NCBI GenBank assembly: GCA_014871385.1
Contig: CM026433.1
Span: 10,357,433 to 10,421,432, forward strand
DNA length: 64,000 nt
From: Ceratodon purpureus
Lineage: Eukaryota; Streptophyta; Bryopsida; Pseudoditrichales; Ditrichaceae
Direction: 5' to 3'
Below are positions 24,701 through 36,636 of the stretch, piece after piece. How positions within the stretch are numbered: the stretch's first letter is position 1; the number at the start of each line of letters is the position of its first letter. The position numbers and the translations under genes are program-made. The notes beneath the pieces were generated by a model that was given only the letters and a program-made list of their open reading frames with translations, was not told the DNA's origin and ran no database searches.

Positions 24701-25705
24701 GCTCGTGCACAACGAATTTTAGAAGAATTTTTGTTTGTTTTATTTTTGTTATGATGTTTCTCAGAGTAGGTCTAGACGATCACAGCACACGCCATATGCA
24801 ATTAAGTTCAGATTAGCTCTTTCTGCACGTCAAGGAGACCCAAGTTGCTGAAGAAGAGTTCTGTTACAATTCCATTCAGAGATACCAAGGCTTTCTTCGT
24901 TCCATCACTGTGTCGATTCGTGTCTTAAGATATGATTAACTTCACAGATTCTGCTCCTCAGATGCAGATTAAGCATCCCCAGAGGTTAATTTGGTGTCGA
25001 TGAACTTCTTGCAGGTTAGAACTTGGGGAGGGCTCTATGACAAATCGATTAGCACTTGCTCGAGTTCAAGGAAGCAGCTTCACGATAAATATAGTGACGG
25101 TTTTCAGGGGGTTTTGGTGGGAGCTGTAGCATATTCTACAAGCCTGCTGGAATGACTGCTCTCAAGCAAGGCCCTCCTCAGCTCCATCGCTCCGTGTAGT
25201 GCACAGTAAGGATTCCTCTGTTTGTGACTTCTTAGTGATAATCTCATATTATGCTAAGTTTAAGATGCTGGGAGATCGTGCGAAGCCTCGCTCGTTCAAT
25301 GGACTTTATGTGTGTTTCTGTCCTTTTTATTCCTGCACACCTTGTCCTCAAACACATGAATTTGTAGCCAAAGACCTATCAGTTCCCGCTCTTAGTTGTA
25401 ATGAAACTGTGTTGAGTGATATCATTTCTCTTCATCAGGAGTCTTTCAATCTCTGATCTGCGAGTTTTCTCTCCAACATTAGACCTAATTCTGTCTAAAA
25501 ACCTGTGCATTTGGGTACTCCAAGGCCAGCTTGCTTTGCTCTGCTGTGCCAGAAGCATGGAAAAATTGGATCTTACAAGCTTTTGGTCCTGCAATGTGAT
25601 TGCATCTCGACCCCTCCGGAAGATTTTTCTTACCTGCTTTTGTGTCGATGTTCACAGAAGCTGGTTCAGAAGCAAACAGCGACCCAAGTCCACAAGCTCT
25701 CTACG
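21703..25705. other. intergenic spacer and 5' region of the GONST3-like gene
   Basis: No coding region is supported up to the transporter ATG. It contains the hairpin at 22597-22880 and a weaker inverted pair (GTAGCACCATAGCA at about 23427, inverted at about 23676-23689). The last 1-1.5 kb probably includes promoter and leader of the transporter gene, with several short upstream ORFs. Confidence 0.45.
22597..22880. repeat. 284-bp near-perfect hairpin (foldback element or hairpin-RNA locus)
   Basis: The arm starting TACCATGAGTTTTG at 22597 is repeated in inverted orientation ending at 22880. The arms are about 130 bases with only a handful of mismatches, and the loop is about 20 bases around 22731-22750. 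If transcribed, it would fold into a long double-stranded RNA. It could be a foldback MITE or a small-RNA precursor. Confidence 0.75.
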
Positions 25706-26842
25706 ATGGCAACAGTGGGAGTGCCAAAACACCGACTAAGCGACGGACACGATCAGCTCTCGACGAATTTCACGAAAGAAGACTCTCTCGATGACGCACC
25801 GAAGACATGGACTGAAGGTGCGAAGACATGGACACAATCCGTAGCCACCCAGATGGGCGATGTCAAGGTGTTCGGCATTGCATTTGGCTACTGCTTGTCT
25901 GCGTCCCTGCTATCCATCATCAACAAATGGGCCATTATGGAGTTTCCATATCCCGGATCCCTAACGGCACTGCAATACTTCACAGCAGCGTTCGGGGTGT
26001 TCATCCTGGGCAAGTTCCGCGTATTGGATCACGACCCGCTTAGCCTGACAACCATGTGGAAATTCCTCCCCGCGGCCATCTGCTACTACATGAGCTTGTT
26101 CACAAACTCGGAGCTTCTACTCCACGCCAATGTCGACACGTTCATCGTCTTCCGATCAGCAGTCCCCATCTTCGTTGCAATCGGTGAAACCATCTACCTG
26201 AAGCAGCCATGGCCATCAATGAAGACATGGTCTGCCCTGGCAACCATCCTCGGCGGATCAGTGATCTACGTCCTCACAGACTCGCAGTTCACCGTCAACG
26301 CCTACATCTGGGCCTTCTTGTACGTCGCCAGCATGTCCATCGACTTTGTGTATGTGAAACACATCGTCATGACCGTGGGGCTCAACACATGGGGCTTGGT
26401 CCTGTACAACAACCTCGAGGCGCTGCTCCTATTCCCCATCGAGCTCTTCGTCATGGGCGAGGGCGCCCTGATGAAGACTCAGACCTCCGACTCGACTCTC
26501 GACTGGTACTCCCTCAAGATGTGGCTCCCCGTACTCCTCTCCTGTGCATTCGGATTCTCCATCTCCTACTTCGGTATGTCATGCCGTCGGGCGATCTCAG
26601 CTACCGGCTTCACGGTCCTCGGAGTCGTCAACAAGCTCCTCACTGTGGTCATCAACCTCGTCATCTGGACCAAGCACGCTTCTGCTGCTGGAACTCTGGG
26701 CTTGCTCATCTGCATCTTCGGCGGTGTTTTCTACCAGCAATCAACCACCAAACCAAAACCAGCAGCTCCTGAGCCAACTCCTGCACCTGCCCAAGCAGAC
26801 GAAGAAGAAGGCCTCCTCACTTCGAATGCCAAAACTGGGTAG
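25706..26842 (+). CDS. Golgi nucleotide-sugar transporter, GONST3-like
   Basis: 378-residue drug/metabolite-transporter-fold protein of the NST/TPT family. About ten membrane segments start near residue 55, with a soluble N-terminus and a Pro/Ala-rich acidic C-terminus. Signature stretches are SASLLSIINKWA, LTALQYFTAAFGV, HANVDTFIVFRSAVPIFVA, GLVLYNNLEALLLFP and LGVVNKLLTVVINL; the GVVNK stretch corresponds to the GALNK-type GDP-sugar-binding motif. The pattern fits plant GONST3 better than the GDP-fucose transporter or GONST1. Expected role is import of a GDP-linked sugar into the Golgi lumen; the exact substrate is inferred only. The ATG at 25706 is the first in frame that gives a family-length N-terminus. 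The CDS has no intron. An AATAAA at 27119 could serve polyadenylation. Confidence 0.93.
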   Translation: MATVGVPKHRLSDGHDQLSTNFTKEDSLDDAPKTWTEGAKTWTQSVATQMGDVKVFGIAFGYCLSASLLSIINKWAIMEFPYPGSLTALQYFTAAFGVFILGKFRVLDHDPLSLTTMWKFLPAAICYYMSLFTNSELLLHANVDTFIVFRSAVPIFVAIGETIYLKQPWPSMKTWSALATILGGSVIYVLTDSQFTVNAYIWAFLYVASMSIDFVYVKHIVMTVGLNTWGLVLYNNLEALLLFPIELFVMGEGALMKTQTSDSTLDWYSLKMWLPVLLSCAFGFSISYFGMSCRRAISATGFTVLGVVNKLLTVVINLVIWTKHASAAGTLGLLICIFGGVFYQQSTTKPKPAAPEPTPAPAQADEEEGLLTSNAKTG

Positions 26843-28293
26843 CTCTTAGGTTCAGGGTTTAGGGTTTAGGACAAAGAGGTTTGGACTTGGCTGGCTTCCA
26901 CAAGCGCATCACAGCAAAGCGATAATCGAAACAAAGTATCTCGTCGGTGCTTGCTATCACATAAACCCTGCACATTCTGTAGAAATTTCGAACAAGAGTG
27001 GAGGTTGAAGTGGAGTAACTTACTTGGCTTCACTGCACCCGCTGTCCGGAAACATCAGCGGTAGAATGTGATCCGAATTCGGTGCCGTGTACATTGTGCG
27101 ACCCTGCATTAGGGTGCAATAAATATTGATCATATTCTTTCTCCTGCACTTGAATGTCCTGGCCATCTGGTGCAATCGACCTTGAGATTGGAAAACTAAA
27201 CCTGCAGAAGTTCATGAACAAAAAGACTGGGACTCCTCACGTCGATGCAAACAAAGGGTACCCAGCTCATAGAGAATTTTGCATATTGATACAATTCAGA
27301 GGTAGTCGATTCGTCTCAAGCTCATCCCTCAAAAAATTACAAGAAAAAAATACAAATTGAGGGGTAACACGTCTGGGCAATTTAGAAAACAAGGAGTTAG
27401 TTGAATCTGGTAAGAGCTCTTTTCACAAGTTTCGGTGTCATTGATATTGCGTCAAACTCAATTCTTGAGGTTGTTCTTTCATATTTATTGAAGAATCTGA
27501 CCTAAACCATTCAACACAGGTGATCTTCGAAGCTCAACGCTTTTGTTCAATAGTGGCTCGTTAAAGTTGACACTCGTAGGCTGTTTGTCAAGAATGAGGA
27601 GTAATAGGAGAGTAAGTGAGATTTCTGTAATTTGAAAGTGCCAGAAAATAATCATATTGCAAATTTCGAGGAACTGCACAAAATTCCACAATCGGATTCA
27701 TTTGTAATACTCAAGACTGCCACAAGTTGGATTCAGCATGCGTAAAGAAAACAAGTTTACATAGTGCAATACTGATTCATAGAATGATTTTTGAGACATC
27801 GATTCTGGCACAAGGAAAAGAAGGATGAACATCAAAAGGCTGTGGCGCAAATACTGAATCGCCGCTGCTATCACATCTCAAATTTTGCATCAAGGACGAA
27901 ATGACGACTACCCACTGAGCGATGTAAGACTTCAAACTATTTCGTGTTTATTTTACCTGAAGGCGGGATTGCAATGGCTGTGTTTCATTCACATAAAACG
28001 TCACCGAAATGTGACCTCCTAAGAACAGAGCTCACAAGTCTGAAATCTGGAGTCCGCTGTTTCACAAACCAAAATACAGAATCTGATCGGAACCATTCAA
28101 TACAGATGATCTTGAAGCTCAACGCAACCGTCCATAGTGGCTTCTCACATTCAAAACTACTGTGAATGAAAAAGAGGAGCAAAGAAAAAAATTAACCAGA
28201 TTTCTCATTTAGGAATTAAATGATATCGCTTAGCCTTTACAAAAATATCAATGAAATATATACTCTGTGTGATCTATATTACAGCGCAAAACC
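26843..28293. other. intergenic region with a diverged direct duplication
   Basis: Contains the 3' UTR of the transporter, with a telomere-like TTTAGGG pair at about 26858-26871. It also holds two diverged copies of an approximately 90-bp segment, at about 27493-27575 and 28080-28160 (shared CCATTCAA.ACAG.TGATCTT and GCTCAACGC). No gene is supported. Confidence 0.5.
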
Positions 28294-30751
28294 TCAGTAC
28301 TTGAAGCCATCGGCATAGTTTCTTGAGGCATCACCCCAATGGGTAAGCTCCAGAAATTCACTGAAGGTGAGCAATCCTGGAAAACGTTTTCGACAATCAG
28401 CGACGTCTGCTTCATATCCTTTCTCTGATAAAAATTTGGCTATCCTGTACAGGTCTCTGCAGCACCCCAGACAAGTCATGTCAAGTTCTCCACGTATATA
28501 CTACCCGTGAACAGATATCCCAATCGAACTGAAATGGGTCACCGAACTAGTTACAATGTTTCACTAAGGGTGCCCATCAGTGTAGCCAGCAAGATCGACT
28601 AATTAGCAAATCATAAGAGTCTACAGAAGTGCAAGAGTATAAGACTATAAATTCACAGAAAGTCTGCCGGGGTCATCATAATGTGAAGTTAGGAAAGTTG
28701 GAGGTATTGACACTGACCTGTTCAAAAACCAGAACAAGAACTTCGGAGGACTAAAATGGCTCACGTTGGAACCCTGAGCTTTCGAGTAGGCTTCACACAT
28801 TTGTGCTGGAGTAAGTTCATCCCCAGCCAGCTCCAAGCTTAGTCCCCCATACTCTTCAGGCTGCATAACAGCACAAGTCACTGATCAGAGGCAACAAATC
28901 TGGAAAGAATTTCGTAATTGCCTTTAGAAACTGTTGAACCAAAATCGATGGGTTGCCAACATGAGGTACACATTTTCAAATTAATGATGGGTATTTATGC
29001 ACCTCCTTCAAGGCAATCCCTGCGGCTAAGCCCATGTCTTTGACCGACACCAGTTGTAGGGGCTTGTCACTTGGCATGCTGAAAGGAAATCTCCCCTGCG
29101 ATTACAGGCGATAACCTTGTTAACATGTCTTGCATATCTGGTACGTAAGGCATCATCAAAAACTGGTTCATTCTACGGCAATAGAACCTATCCCGTGTTC
29201 TCTTGTATAGTATCCATGGCAACCTCGCAACAATATTGACAATGCTCAGATAAACTAAAATGAATAAAATGCAAATTGACCTATCTAAGAGACCAAGTGC
29301 TTTGATATAGTTCAAATTTAATTTCTCTTACTTTCAAGATTTGCGGCCTTGTGTACACCTTCCAAAACTCTTCCATGAACATAGTAGCTCGGAGATTGGT
29401 AGTCGGTATACCCGAGTCCCTGAAAATCTTCTCGATGTTGTGCTTCTGCTCTACCTGAGATATTCCATGCCCACCACCTCCTGCAAAGGTAGACACTTAC
29501 AGTGAACCTTCCGATAAAGAGATCCATCAATTCATATTGTATACGGATGTGCACAATCATTTAGAGCTTTTATATAATGAGCTAGGTCTTGTATCTATAG
29601 TCCCCCAGACCCGTATTTAGAACAATTTTAGATCGGAATCATATGTCAAGTATATGCGAGAGCACGAAACAAGTTGCTATTGCCGATAAGATGATCTGAC
29701 GAGTGCATCCAGTCAAAACATCATTTTCCAAAACATATATCATTCTAGAAACATTTATACACATTTGGGCAAACCTGGCAAAACCTGTGAACATCATCAT
29801 TACATTCCCGCATATATCTTCCCTCGAGGAATGCAAGTAATACCTGTACTGTTATAGACGATGTGTTTCACTCCAGCGGAGACAGCAGCTTTGGCCAATG
29901 TCTCTGCTCGAACATCGCCTGCCGGATCAGCCTTCGCAGCATCTTTGCTTGTAGCATGGCAATATATGGCCTGCACTCCTGCCAGAAACAAGCGCATCAT
30001 AACATCAACTACATTTCATAATCCAAGTTCAGTACACATAACTCACTCACACTATAATCTGGGAGCACTCTGAAGCTGAATCAAGCATAATGCACCAAAT
30101 TTAAGCTCCAATGCTTATCCACAACCAAAATCCATTCGAATTCGAAAACAGATTTCAAAATGTCGTGCAGTGAAACAAGCTGAGAGAAAGACTCCAGCTA
30201 TTCAAATTCAAAAGCGCGACATACATCCGCCAGAAGGCCCAAACTAGAGAAGTTGTACATACACTCTTAAAAAACATAATTCAAAACCAATTCCACAACC
30301 GCGGAATCCAATCAACCAAACAGAGGGAGCAAGACAAGACGACGATGAGAAAATTCTAAAACAATCAAATAATTCCAACATCAATCACCCCACCTTCCAA
30401 ACCCTCATTAAGACTCCTGGGGTCATCCAAATCCCCAGCAACCGCCTGAACTCCCCTCGCAGCGAGATTCCGCGCTGCAACACCCGCAGGCTCACGCGTC
30501 AACACACGCAGCTGAGAACCATCAACACCCGACGCCAAGAGCCCATTCACAACAGAGCCCCCCGTCCCGCCAGTCACTCCCACGAGCAGAATCGGCCCCA
30601 ATCCCTGCCGCGACATCGACACAGAAGTACTCTCAATCCCCGCCCGTATCACACAAGCTCGTCTCGCAGTCCGAGCAGCACCAAACCGACTCACGAGAGG
30701 AGAACAATCCAAACGAATCGGAGAAGGTGAAGCAGGCATAGCCATCGCCAT
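28294..30751 (-). CDS. NmrA-like / atypical SDR NAD(P)-binding protein, plastid-targeted
   Basis: Six exons: complement(join(28294..28456, 28718..28860, 29003..29095, 29332..29480, 29844..29978, 30394..30751)), 346 residues, all introns GT-AG with matching phases. An N-terminal Ser/Arg-rich transit-peptide-like stretch precedes the Rossmann motif GVTGGTG at residues 58-64. Then follow the second strand with its Arg (VLTREP), AGDLDDP, VKHIVYNSTG and an NmrA-type C-terminal half (PTTNLRATMFMEEFWK, LVSVKDMGLAAGIAL, LTPAQMCEAYSK). NmrA-like proteins bind NAD(P) and act as redox sensors or reductases. The usual SDR YxxxK catalytic pair is not evident, so an enzymatic role is uncertain. The gene looks intact. 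Confidence 0.9.
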
Positions 30752-31794
30752 TCCTTTCTGCTCACACTTGCAATTGCCTCATCCTCTTCCCGGCGTCTTG
30801 GCCTCGACACATGTTCCGTGATCGGTCTTCTGTTTCCGGGCTTGGCCGGTTTTTGGAGGTTACACGGGTCTGAGGGGAGGGTACATGATGCCAGGTTTTG
30901 TGCGTTTTGTGTTCGATGTGAGTTGGCATGTCCTTTTGAGAGTTCGAGGTCTGTCGATGAATTGGGTCGGTGGGATTTAGTGTCTGAGCCGGAAAGGAGG
31001 AATTCGCAATTCGAAGATATGAGCTAGCTTGGTATCAACACCGTCACTAGTGGCCTTTTAGCATGTCGGAAAGCATCTGGAGAGACTCTTACGTGACATG
31101 CGAGTGATGATTCTTTTGTGTAAATTCTTTTGTGGAATGTTCGACACTCGCAGCTGTTATCTACACATGTGTTGAATGATTTTGTTTGTGCTGCACGGCT
31201 TGAAGTTGTGCAGCAATCTGACGCTGATTTGACTAGTTTCTTCATAGGTGAGGTAAATTGCAAGCTGATATTTGTATGTTGAGGTTTCTGCAACTGTGAT
31301 TTGCTTTCCTTTCTGCTCCAGAAGCCGAAAGAATCATTACTGTGGCTCGATAGTCATAAGAATAATAGAAGAGTACGTCTCGTAGGTCGATTATCGTTTA
31401 GTGCCTAAGCTTAGTTCATCTGTTTCAAAGGATTATTTGGCCTGCTTTCTGATGTTTCAAACTTGAATGAGGCAGTGATGGGGTTATCCATGGCATCATG
31501 ATAAGCATATTCAATCATTTCCAGGAGAATTTGTAAGTGTCTCCGGTGCTGCAAAAAACAAACCTGGGACTCTTGCAAGAACTGCAGATTCTCTTCTCCA
31601 TTTTGTGCAACCGGTTCATATACAGCAAAAGAAGTTACAGTACAATGTAGTCTCTTCAATCGGACCTCAATTCCTGCTGGCTAGCTAGGACTTCATGATC
31701 GGAGCTGGGCCATCCCTTGGTGGGCAAATCATCATCGGAACTAGACCTATTAAGTTCTTTTGTGGCAAACTCAGCATCCGAACTTGATTCAGAA
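30752..31794. other. intergenic region between the NmrA-like and zeta-fold genes
   Basis: Contains the promoter of the NmrA-like gene (minus) next to the 3' side of the zeta-fold gene. A 69-codon ORF at 30818-31027 (plus) has no recognisable domain and is not annotated. Confidence 0.45.
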
Positions 31795-34247
31795 CTAGGC
31801 CTCTCTAGGAGCATGATCCAGGATTGCTGTTCTCAACCGCTCCTGTCGAATTTTTCTCTCCGGATTTAAAATCTCCTTATGCCAGTACTGGTTTACAAAT
31901 CTGTTATCTGTATAGCATTTGAACAGCTCCATCACAGACCCTGCTTTTGTGTTGAGGTCTTCAAGGAGCCTCACTCCAGGGTATGTGTCGATATCAATGA
32001 GCAGCTTCTTCCCAGGACCATCCTTAATGGCTATCAACTGCACTCAAAAGCACAAAGAGCTATTTTCTTACCAAATTATCATTTCAACGAGTTACAGAAA
32101 CTCTGAAAACTAAAGAAACAACTCCCAGGAAAAGGAAAAGAGCAGCTACATCCTGAAGCAATAATTGGATTACAAACTGAAAACAATTAGAGGAAATCTG
32201 GGTAACTTAGGTCTTAGGAATTGATGTCAAGTACTACCAGAGTTTGTAGAACATGAAGCATTTAATTGATGACTAATCCTCACCTCAGCTGGGCCGTTCC
32301 ATGCGCTGGTGGAAAAGATTTTGGCCGCATCCACCATTGAGATATACTTCTCTAAGGATTTCACGAACATCTTGTGAGAACGGAGCAAAAATTCTAGTGG
32401 AACTCCTCTGTTGGTTGCAATCGCCCTCCTGCAAACATTGAACAGTTTCTTCAGCTTGTCAATGTGAATACATAATTCAGTAGTTCCACAGGAGAAAAAT
32501 CACCCTGTCCCTTCTAGAGGTAGTCGGGACAAATGCCGATTGTTCCTTCCAGAGATAGTGCACACAAGGGCATTGAAGAAAGACTTGTCCCTGACAGGGT
32601 CACCTGCAGATATACTTCTCTATATGGGACTATGACTCGATGTATAATTATTTCTAAGTGTATCCATGGTGATAAAATCACGATGTCAGCCGCATCAAGC
32701 CTTGAAAAAACAGATAAATCCGGGCCCCGGCAATGACACCAAACGTCCCCTCTAAAGAATGTCCCGGCGTTGAGGATTGAATCCTACCTGAGACATTGAC
32801 TCAAGACATGTGACGAATGTCCCATCGTCGTCAATGTCCGAGGTATGTGTTAACATTCACTAAACAACTTGGGGGCGATGGCCGTTCGTCCCCTTAGGGA
32901 CAGAGCGAATTTTTCCTTGTGTTCCTTAGTGTAAAACCTACCAGAATTGTCGATCATCCATACAACTGAAACACAGCACCCGAGTATAGAATTCTGTGTC
33001 AAGGGAACCTAAACTGAGACTGCTTAAATGGAATCAAAATTTCTTTGAAGCGTGAGCAAATTTACCTCAATCCACGAACAGCAGCCAGGTGAGCATCACA
33101 AACTACACCAACAAACTCAATTCGGTACGGTCTCTTTCCATCCTTCGGTTGGACTCCATGAGCACGTTCATCGTCATGAGTTAAAGGCTCCCAATATTTC
33201 ATTGTTTCATTGCTCCCTTTGAAACCAGCTGGGCCCATTCGATACCACCTGCACATGTAAAGCAATGTGATAGTCCAAATTGACATGAAACTGATGTGAT
33301 ACACTCTGAGGTTATCGGTGGCATTTGTTTCAAGTTAAGAATGAGAAACGACGTGACTAACTTGATAGATTACCTCTTATGAATATCCCGAACCATGTCC
33401 ATGGTCTGAAGCACAAAATGCTCCCGTGACATTGTGCCGTCAAAAATCACGTCCCGGCCTTCATTTAAAGCAGACACAAGCAATGACAGTGCTGCAGAGG
33501 TGCAGTGCTGGTGTACCTAAACGCAGAATTCAGTACTGCAATTCAGTGACACAATGTTTTCGCGAGTATTGAACTAAGAAATCAGTGGACAGCACCTTCT
33601 AGATTTCAATCTGTACAACTGATTGGCAATCTGGCCAACATCATGACGAATCTCCTTTCAACACTGAATCAGAGTTAAAAGACTACAAGCTCAGCTGCTG
33701 CCACTCGTTTTGCAAGAAAAGGAAATTCAATTAGTACTACATCTATTGAATACCAGATCCGCATTCCCTATTCTATCATCTGGTGATAGTCTCGCCAGTT
33801 GGCGGTAGATGACATCGGTTTGTTTGAGCTCATCAACGTCAACCTTCACAGCATCATGGATAACGCCTGATGACCAAAATGAGCTGCAAACAGATTCACG
33901 AATTTCAGAAACTCACACAACAAATGCACATTTGGAATCTCTGGAATTTGCGATACATCATACATATGTGGAACCAAGTAATTACCAGGATTTAGAAATC
34001 TGAACAAGGTACTCTGTCGATACCTGGAAAGAAAATGTTCTACAACGGTCGATTTCCCGGCGCCCGCACCCCCACCAACAAAGAGCATGACAGGACTACG
34101 CTTCGTGGACTCGGCAGGAACCGTCACCTCGCCCTCCTTTGGAATATCTGCGGAACGGCTTCCAGATCTCCTCCGCTCCAGCTCAATTATAGTGGAAAAT
34201 CGACGCTTTGTTCTGAATAGCCCTAGCAACTTCTCGTAGCGGGGCAT
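31795..34247 (-). CDS. zeta-toxin-fold P-loop ATPase/kinase, plant type
   Basis: Six exons: complement(join(31795..32037, 32284..32428, 33066..33248, 33374..33516, 33754..33883, 34024..34247)), 355 residues, all GT-AG and phase-consistent. The Walker A loop GGGAGAGKS is at residues 58-66. Conserved stretches of the eukaryotic zeta-toxin family follow: VKVDVDELKQTDVIYRQL, SLLVSALNEGRDVIFDGTMS, RPYRIEFVGVVCDAHLAAVRG and a C-terminal helical part with LLIDIDTYPG. Bacterial zeta toxins phosphorylate UDP-N-acetylglucosamine; plant homologues are ordinary chromosomal genes with no antitoxin partner and unknown substrate, and none is seen here. The first ATG is at 34247, but an acceptor-like AAAAGCAG directly before it leaves room for an upstream exon. 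Confidence 0.88.
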
Positions 34248-34259
34248 CCTGCTTTTCAA

Positions 34260-34763
34260 TCATGGGTATCAACACTACAAATTTCATGTACACCACACTA
34301 TCACTTCAAATACCAAGTAGAAAGCATAAGTCATCGTTGCCAGACAAGATTAGGTTCATTTATCATTGCCCAAGTGCCATACCTGAGGGCTTTCCCACGC
34401 TAGACTTGTCTACCAGATAGTGTACCATAAAATTTCATTATAACTTGAATTCTTTATTCTGTACTTTACCCTGCACTTAACCTAGACTGCGAGTTATCAT
34501 GTATTCAGCTCCAGACTCCAGTACTGTTGGATTACTTCCTGCTTGTCATTGGGACCCTAATGTCAAGCATTACATGGTGTAAATCTGAGACCCGGCCAAT
34601 GCTGAAGGTTTGTTTTAATCTTTGACATAGTTTGGAGACTCCATCTACTCGTCAAGAATCTGATCTTCTCTACCAGGAGGCCGGCTAATTTATTTTTCAA
34701 ATGGAAGAGTTTCAGACTGCTCAAGGAATTCTATTCCTTCGGTAAGGTACTGATCAGGATTCA
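34260..34763. other. upstream region of the zeta-fold gene, cut by the copia insertion
   Basis: About 500 bp between the first supported ATG of the zeta-fold gene and the retrotransposon. The pre-insertion sequence resumes at 59742 after the duplicated ATTCA. It may hold promoter or leader sequence. No coding feature is supported. Confidence 0.5.
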
Positions 34764-35198
34764 TATTGGAATAATTCTCTGAGGATAAATATCAACTGAT
34801 CGTATGTTAGGTGATCTCGATGTGAACTAAACGCTAATTCTTGATGATCCAAGATGGCAAGAAAAAAGGGCCTAACACGATAACACAGAGTACTTCAAGG
34901 CTGAAGTTATATTCCACAACACGATAACATACATGCTCTCACATAACATCGTCACGGTATCTTGGAGCATCTGGCACACGCTGCCTGTTCCATACAGATC
35001 ACCGGAGAAAGAGAGAGAGGTCAGGGTACTGTACACCCTTTAATCCTAGACAGCTAGCACTAACTAGGAGGGAACATGTTCTTGGTATTCGAATTGTGGT
35101 CAGGTCATGGTGGTCGGGTAATCATAGAGTCTACCCGGTTGTCACAGTTGGCCAGTACCGTTGCCCAGGTAAGTTGTACGCAGTGAGTAATTCCAATA
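34764..35198 (-). repeat. copia 3' LTR
   Basis: 435 bp, starting TATTGGAAT and ending ATTCCAATA on the plus strand. It is directly preceded by target duplication ATTCA and followed by the polypurine tract. It matches the 5' LTR at all but six positions. Confidence 0.97.
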
Positions 35199-35207
35199 CT
35201 CCCACTC
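35199..35207 (-). promoter_or_regulatory. copia polypurine tract
   Basis: Reads GAGTGGGAG on the minus strand immediately upstream of the 3' LTR, where the plus-strand primer of reverse transcription is expected. Confidence 0.75.
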
Positions 35208-35251
35208 GGGACTGGCCAACTGGACACGCAATCACTCAGAAGAGCAGGGGG

Positions 35252-36636
35252 CACTAGAGGAAAACAGTGTCCAAAGTAACGTCGTTTAACGCGGTTTTTA
35301 ACGCGGTTTAACGCAGTTTAACGTGGACAGTTTTGTTGACGCAAAAATGGCAAAAAGGTCACGGACGTCGCATTGGCTTGACGTGCTGCGTCAACGTTAT
35401 GTTAACCCGTTTAACAGGAGATGACGTTATGTTAAAAGTGACGCAAAACACAGATTCTGGAAGTTACCCAGGGTAAGTAACTTCGAGGGTGACGTGGATA
35501 TTTCCCGCGACTACGATGGATGAAAAATTGGCTGACGTGGCACGGAAATCTGAAGTCTGGCTGAAGTTTTCAATGGCCAAGATTGTGACACGTGGCGTCA
35601 TCTTCGATTTCCACCATTCTCTGTCAACGTAAACGTAGAATGACGTGTTTTTTGGGTGGAGACTGGATGTTATCTTTGACGGGTTGTGACGCAGAAACAA
35701 AGGCAATGCCACACTTAATAGCGTTTACGTAGACGTGTACAAGTAGTGGATTATGTTTGAGAAAACAGGCAGATCATGCACCCAATTCCAGGTTTCTGTC
35801 AAAGGAAATACAGCATTATGTAAAGGTTGACGGTGATAAACATATTGGAGGTAGTTTAACGCGTTTACAGAGACGTCGGAGGACATAGAATTATGAAAGA
35901 GAAAACAAGCATTTCATGCACCCAACTAGAATTTTGTGTCAAAAGAAACAGAATATAGTGTCGAAGTTGACGCTGCTAGACACATGGAACCGGGAATAAC
36001 GCGTTTATTGAGACGGCTTTAGACGTGCTGTGACACGGGCAATGACAATCATTTCAGGCATCCATTTCCGGGTTCCTGTTAAATGAAACAGAATGCGATG
36101 TTCGTGTTGATGCATGGTCAGCGTTCAATGTAACGTACAGTGACACTCCTAAGGTGGAACGAAAACGTCAAAAGTGACATGAAAAAACGTTTTCCAAGAC
36201 GCAGCTGGAAGGTCATATATAACGTATATTCACGCAAACATAAACGTCACTTTAAACGCAATATAACAAATTCGAACACGTTTATTGCAAAACGCAACTG
36301 AAATGTCAGTGATGACTACAGATCCTGCACAGTAGTTCAGGATAGTATGTACGCTAGGTACCAATGGACAGTCATTCAAAAGCATTATGCAAAATGGCTA
36401 CCTGTGCGCAGTGTCAGCGAGCATCTTCCTACAGAAACTGGCTACAGTCTATTTGTTAGAGATGCTGGTTTCTCGTCCTGGATTCTTCTTAATCTGCACA
36501 ATCCACATCACATACCGAACAGTTAGAAAGCATAGCATAAAATGTCTCCTGATAAATCATCAATGGAACTTAGGATTTCAAGCGAAGGTAGATCTGTCGT
36601 ACCTTCTTGTAGCACTTCACGGGTCCTGTCGGTTTC
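35252..36636. repeat. CACTA left subterminal region
   Basis: No gene. Starts with the terminal inverted repeat and a rapid series of TTTAACGC/TTTAACGT motifs (35283-35330). It continues with scattered AACG and TGACG motifs up to the TnpA-like gene. Subterminal motif clusters are where TnpA-type proteins bind in En/Spm. Confidence 0.7.

Noticed and set aside
26209..26849. Other-frame ORFs within the transporter CDS
   Set aside because: Arg/His/Pro-rich frames produced by the GC-rich coding sequence; the transporter frame explains the region.
30818..31027. Small plus-strand gene upstream of the NmrA-like gene
   Set aside because: 69 codons, no domain and no conservation signal; it lies in the likely promoter region.
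31795..34247. Toxin-antitoxin system
   Set aside because: The zeta fold here is the plant housekeeping-type protein with introns; there is no epsilon-like antitoxin gene beside it.
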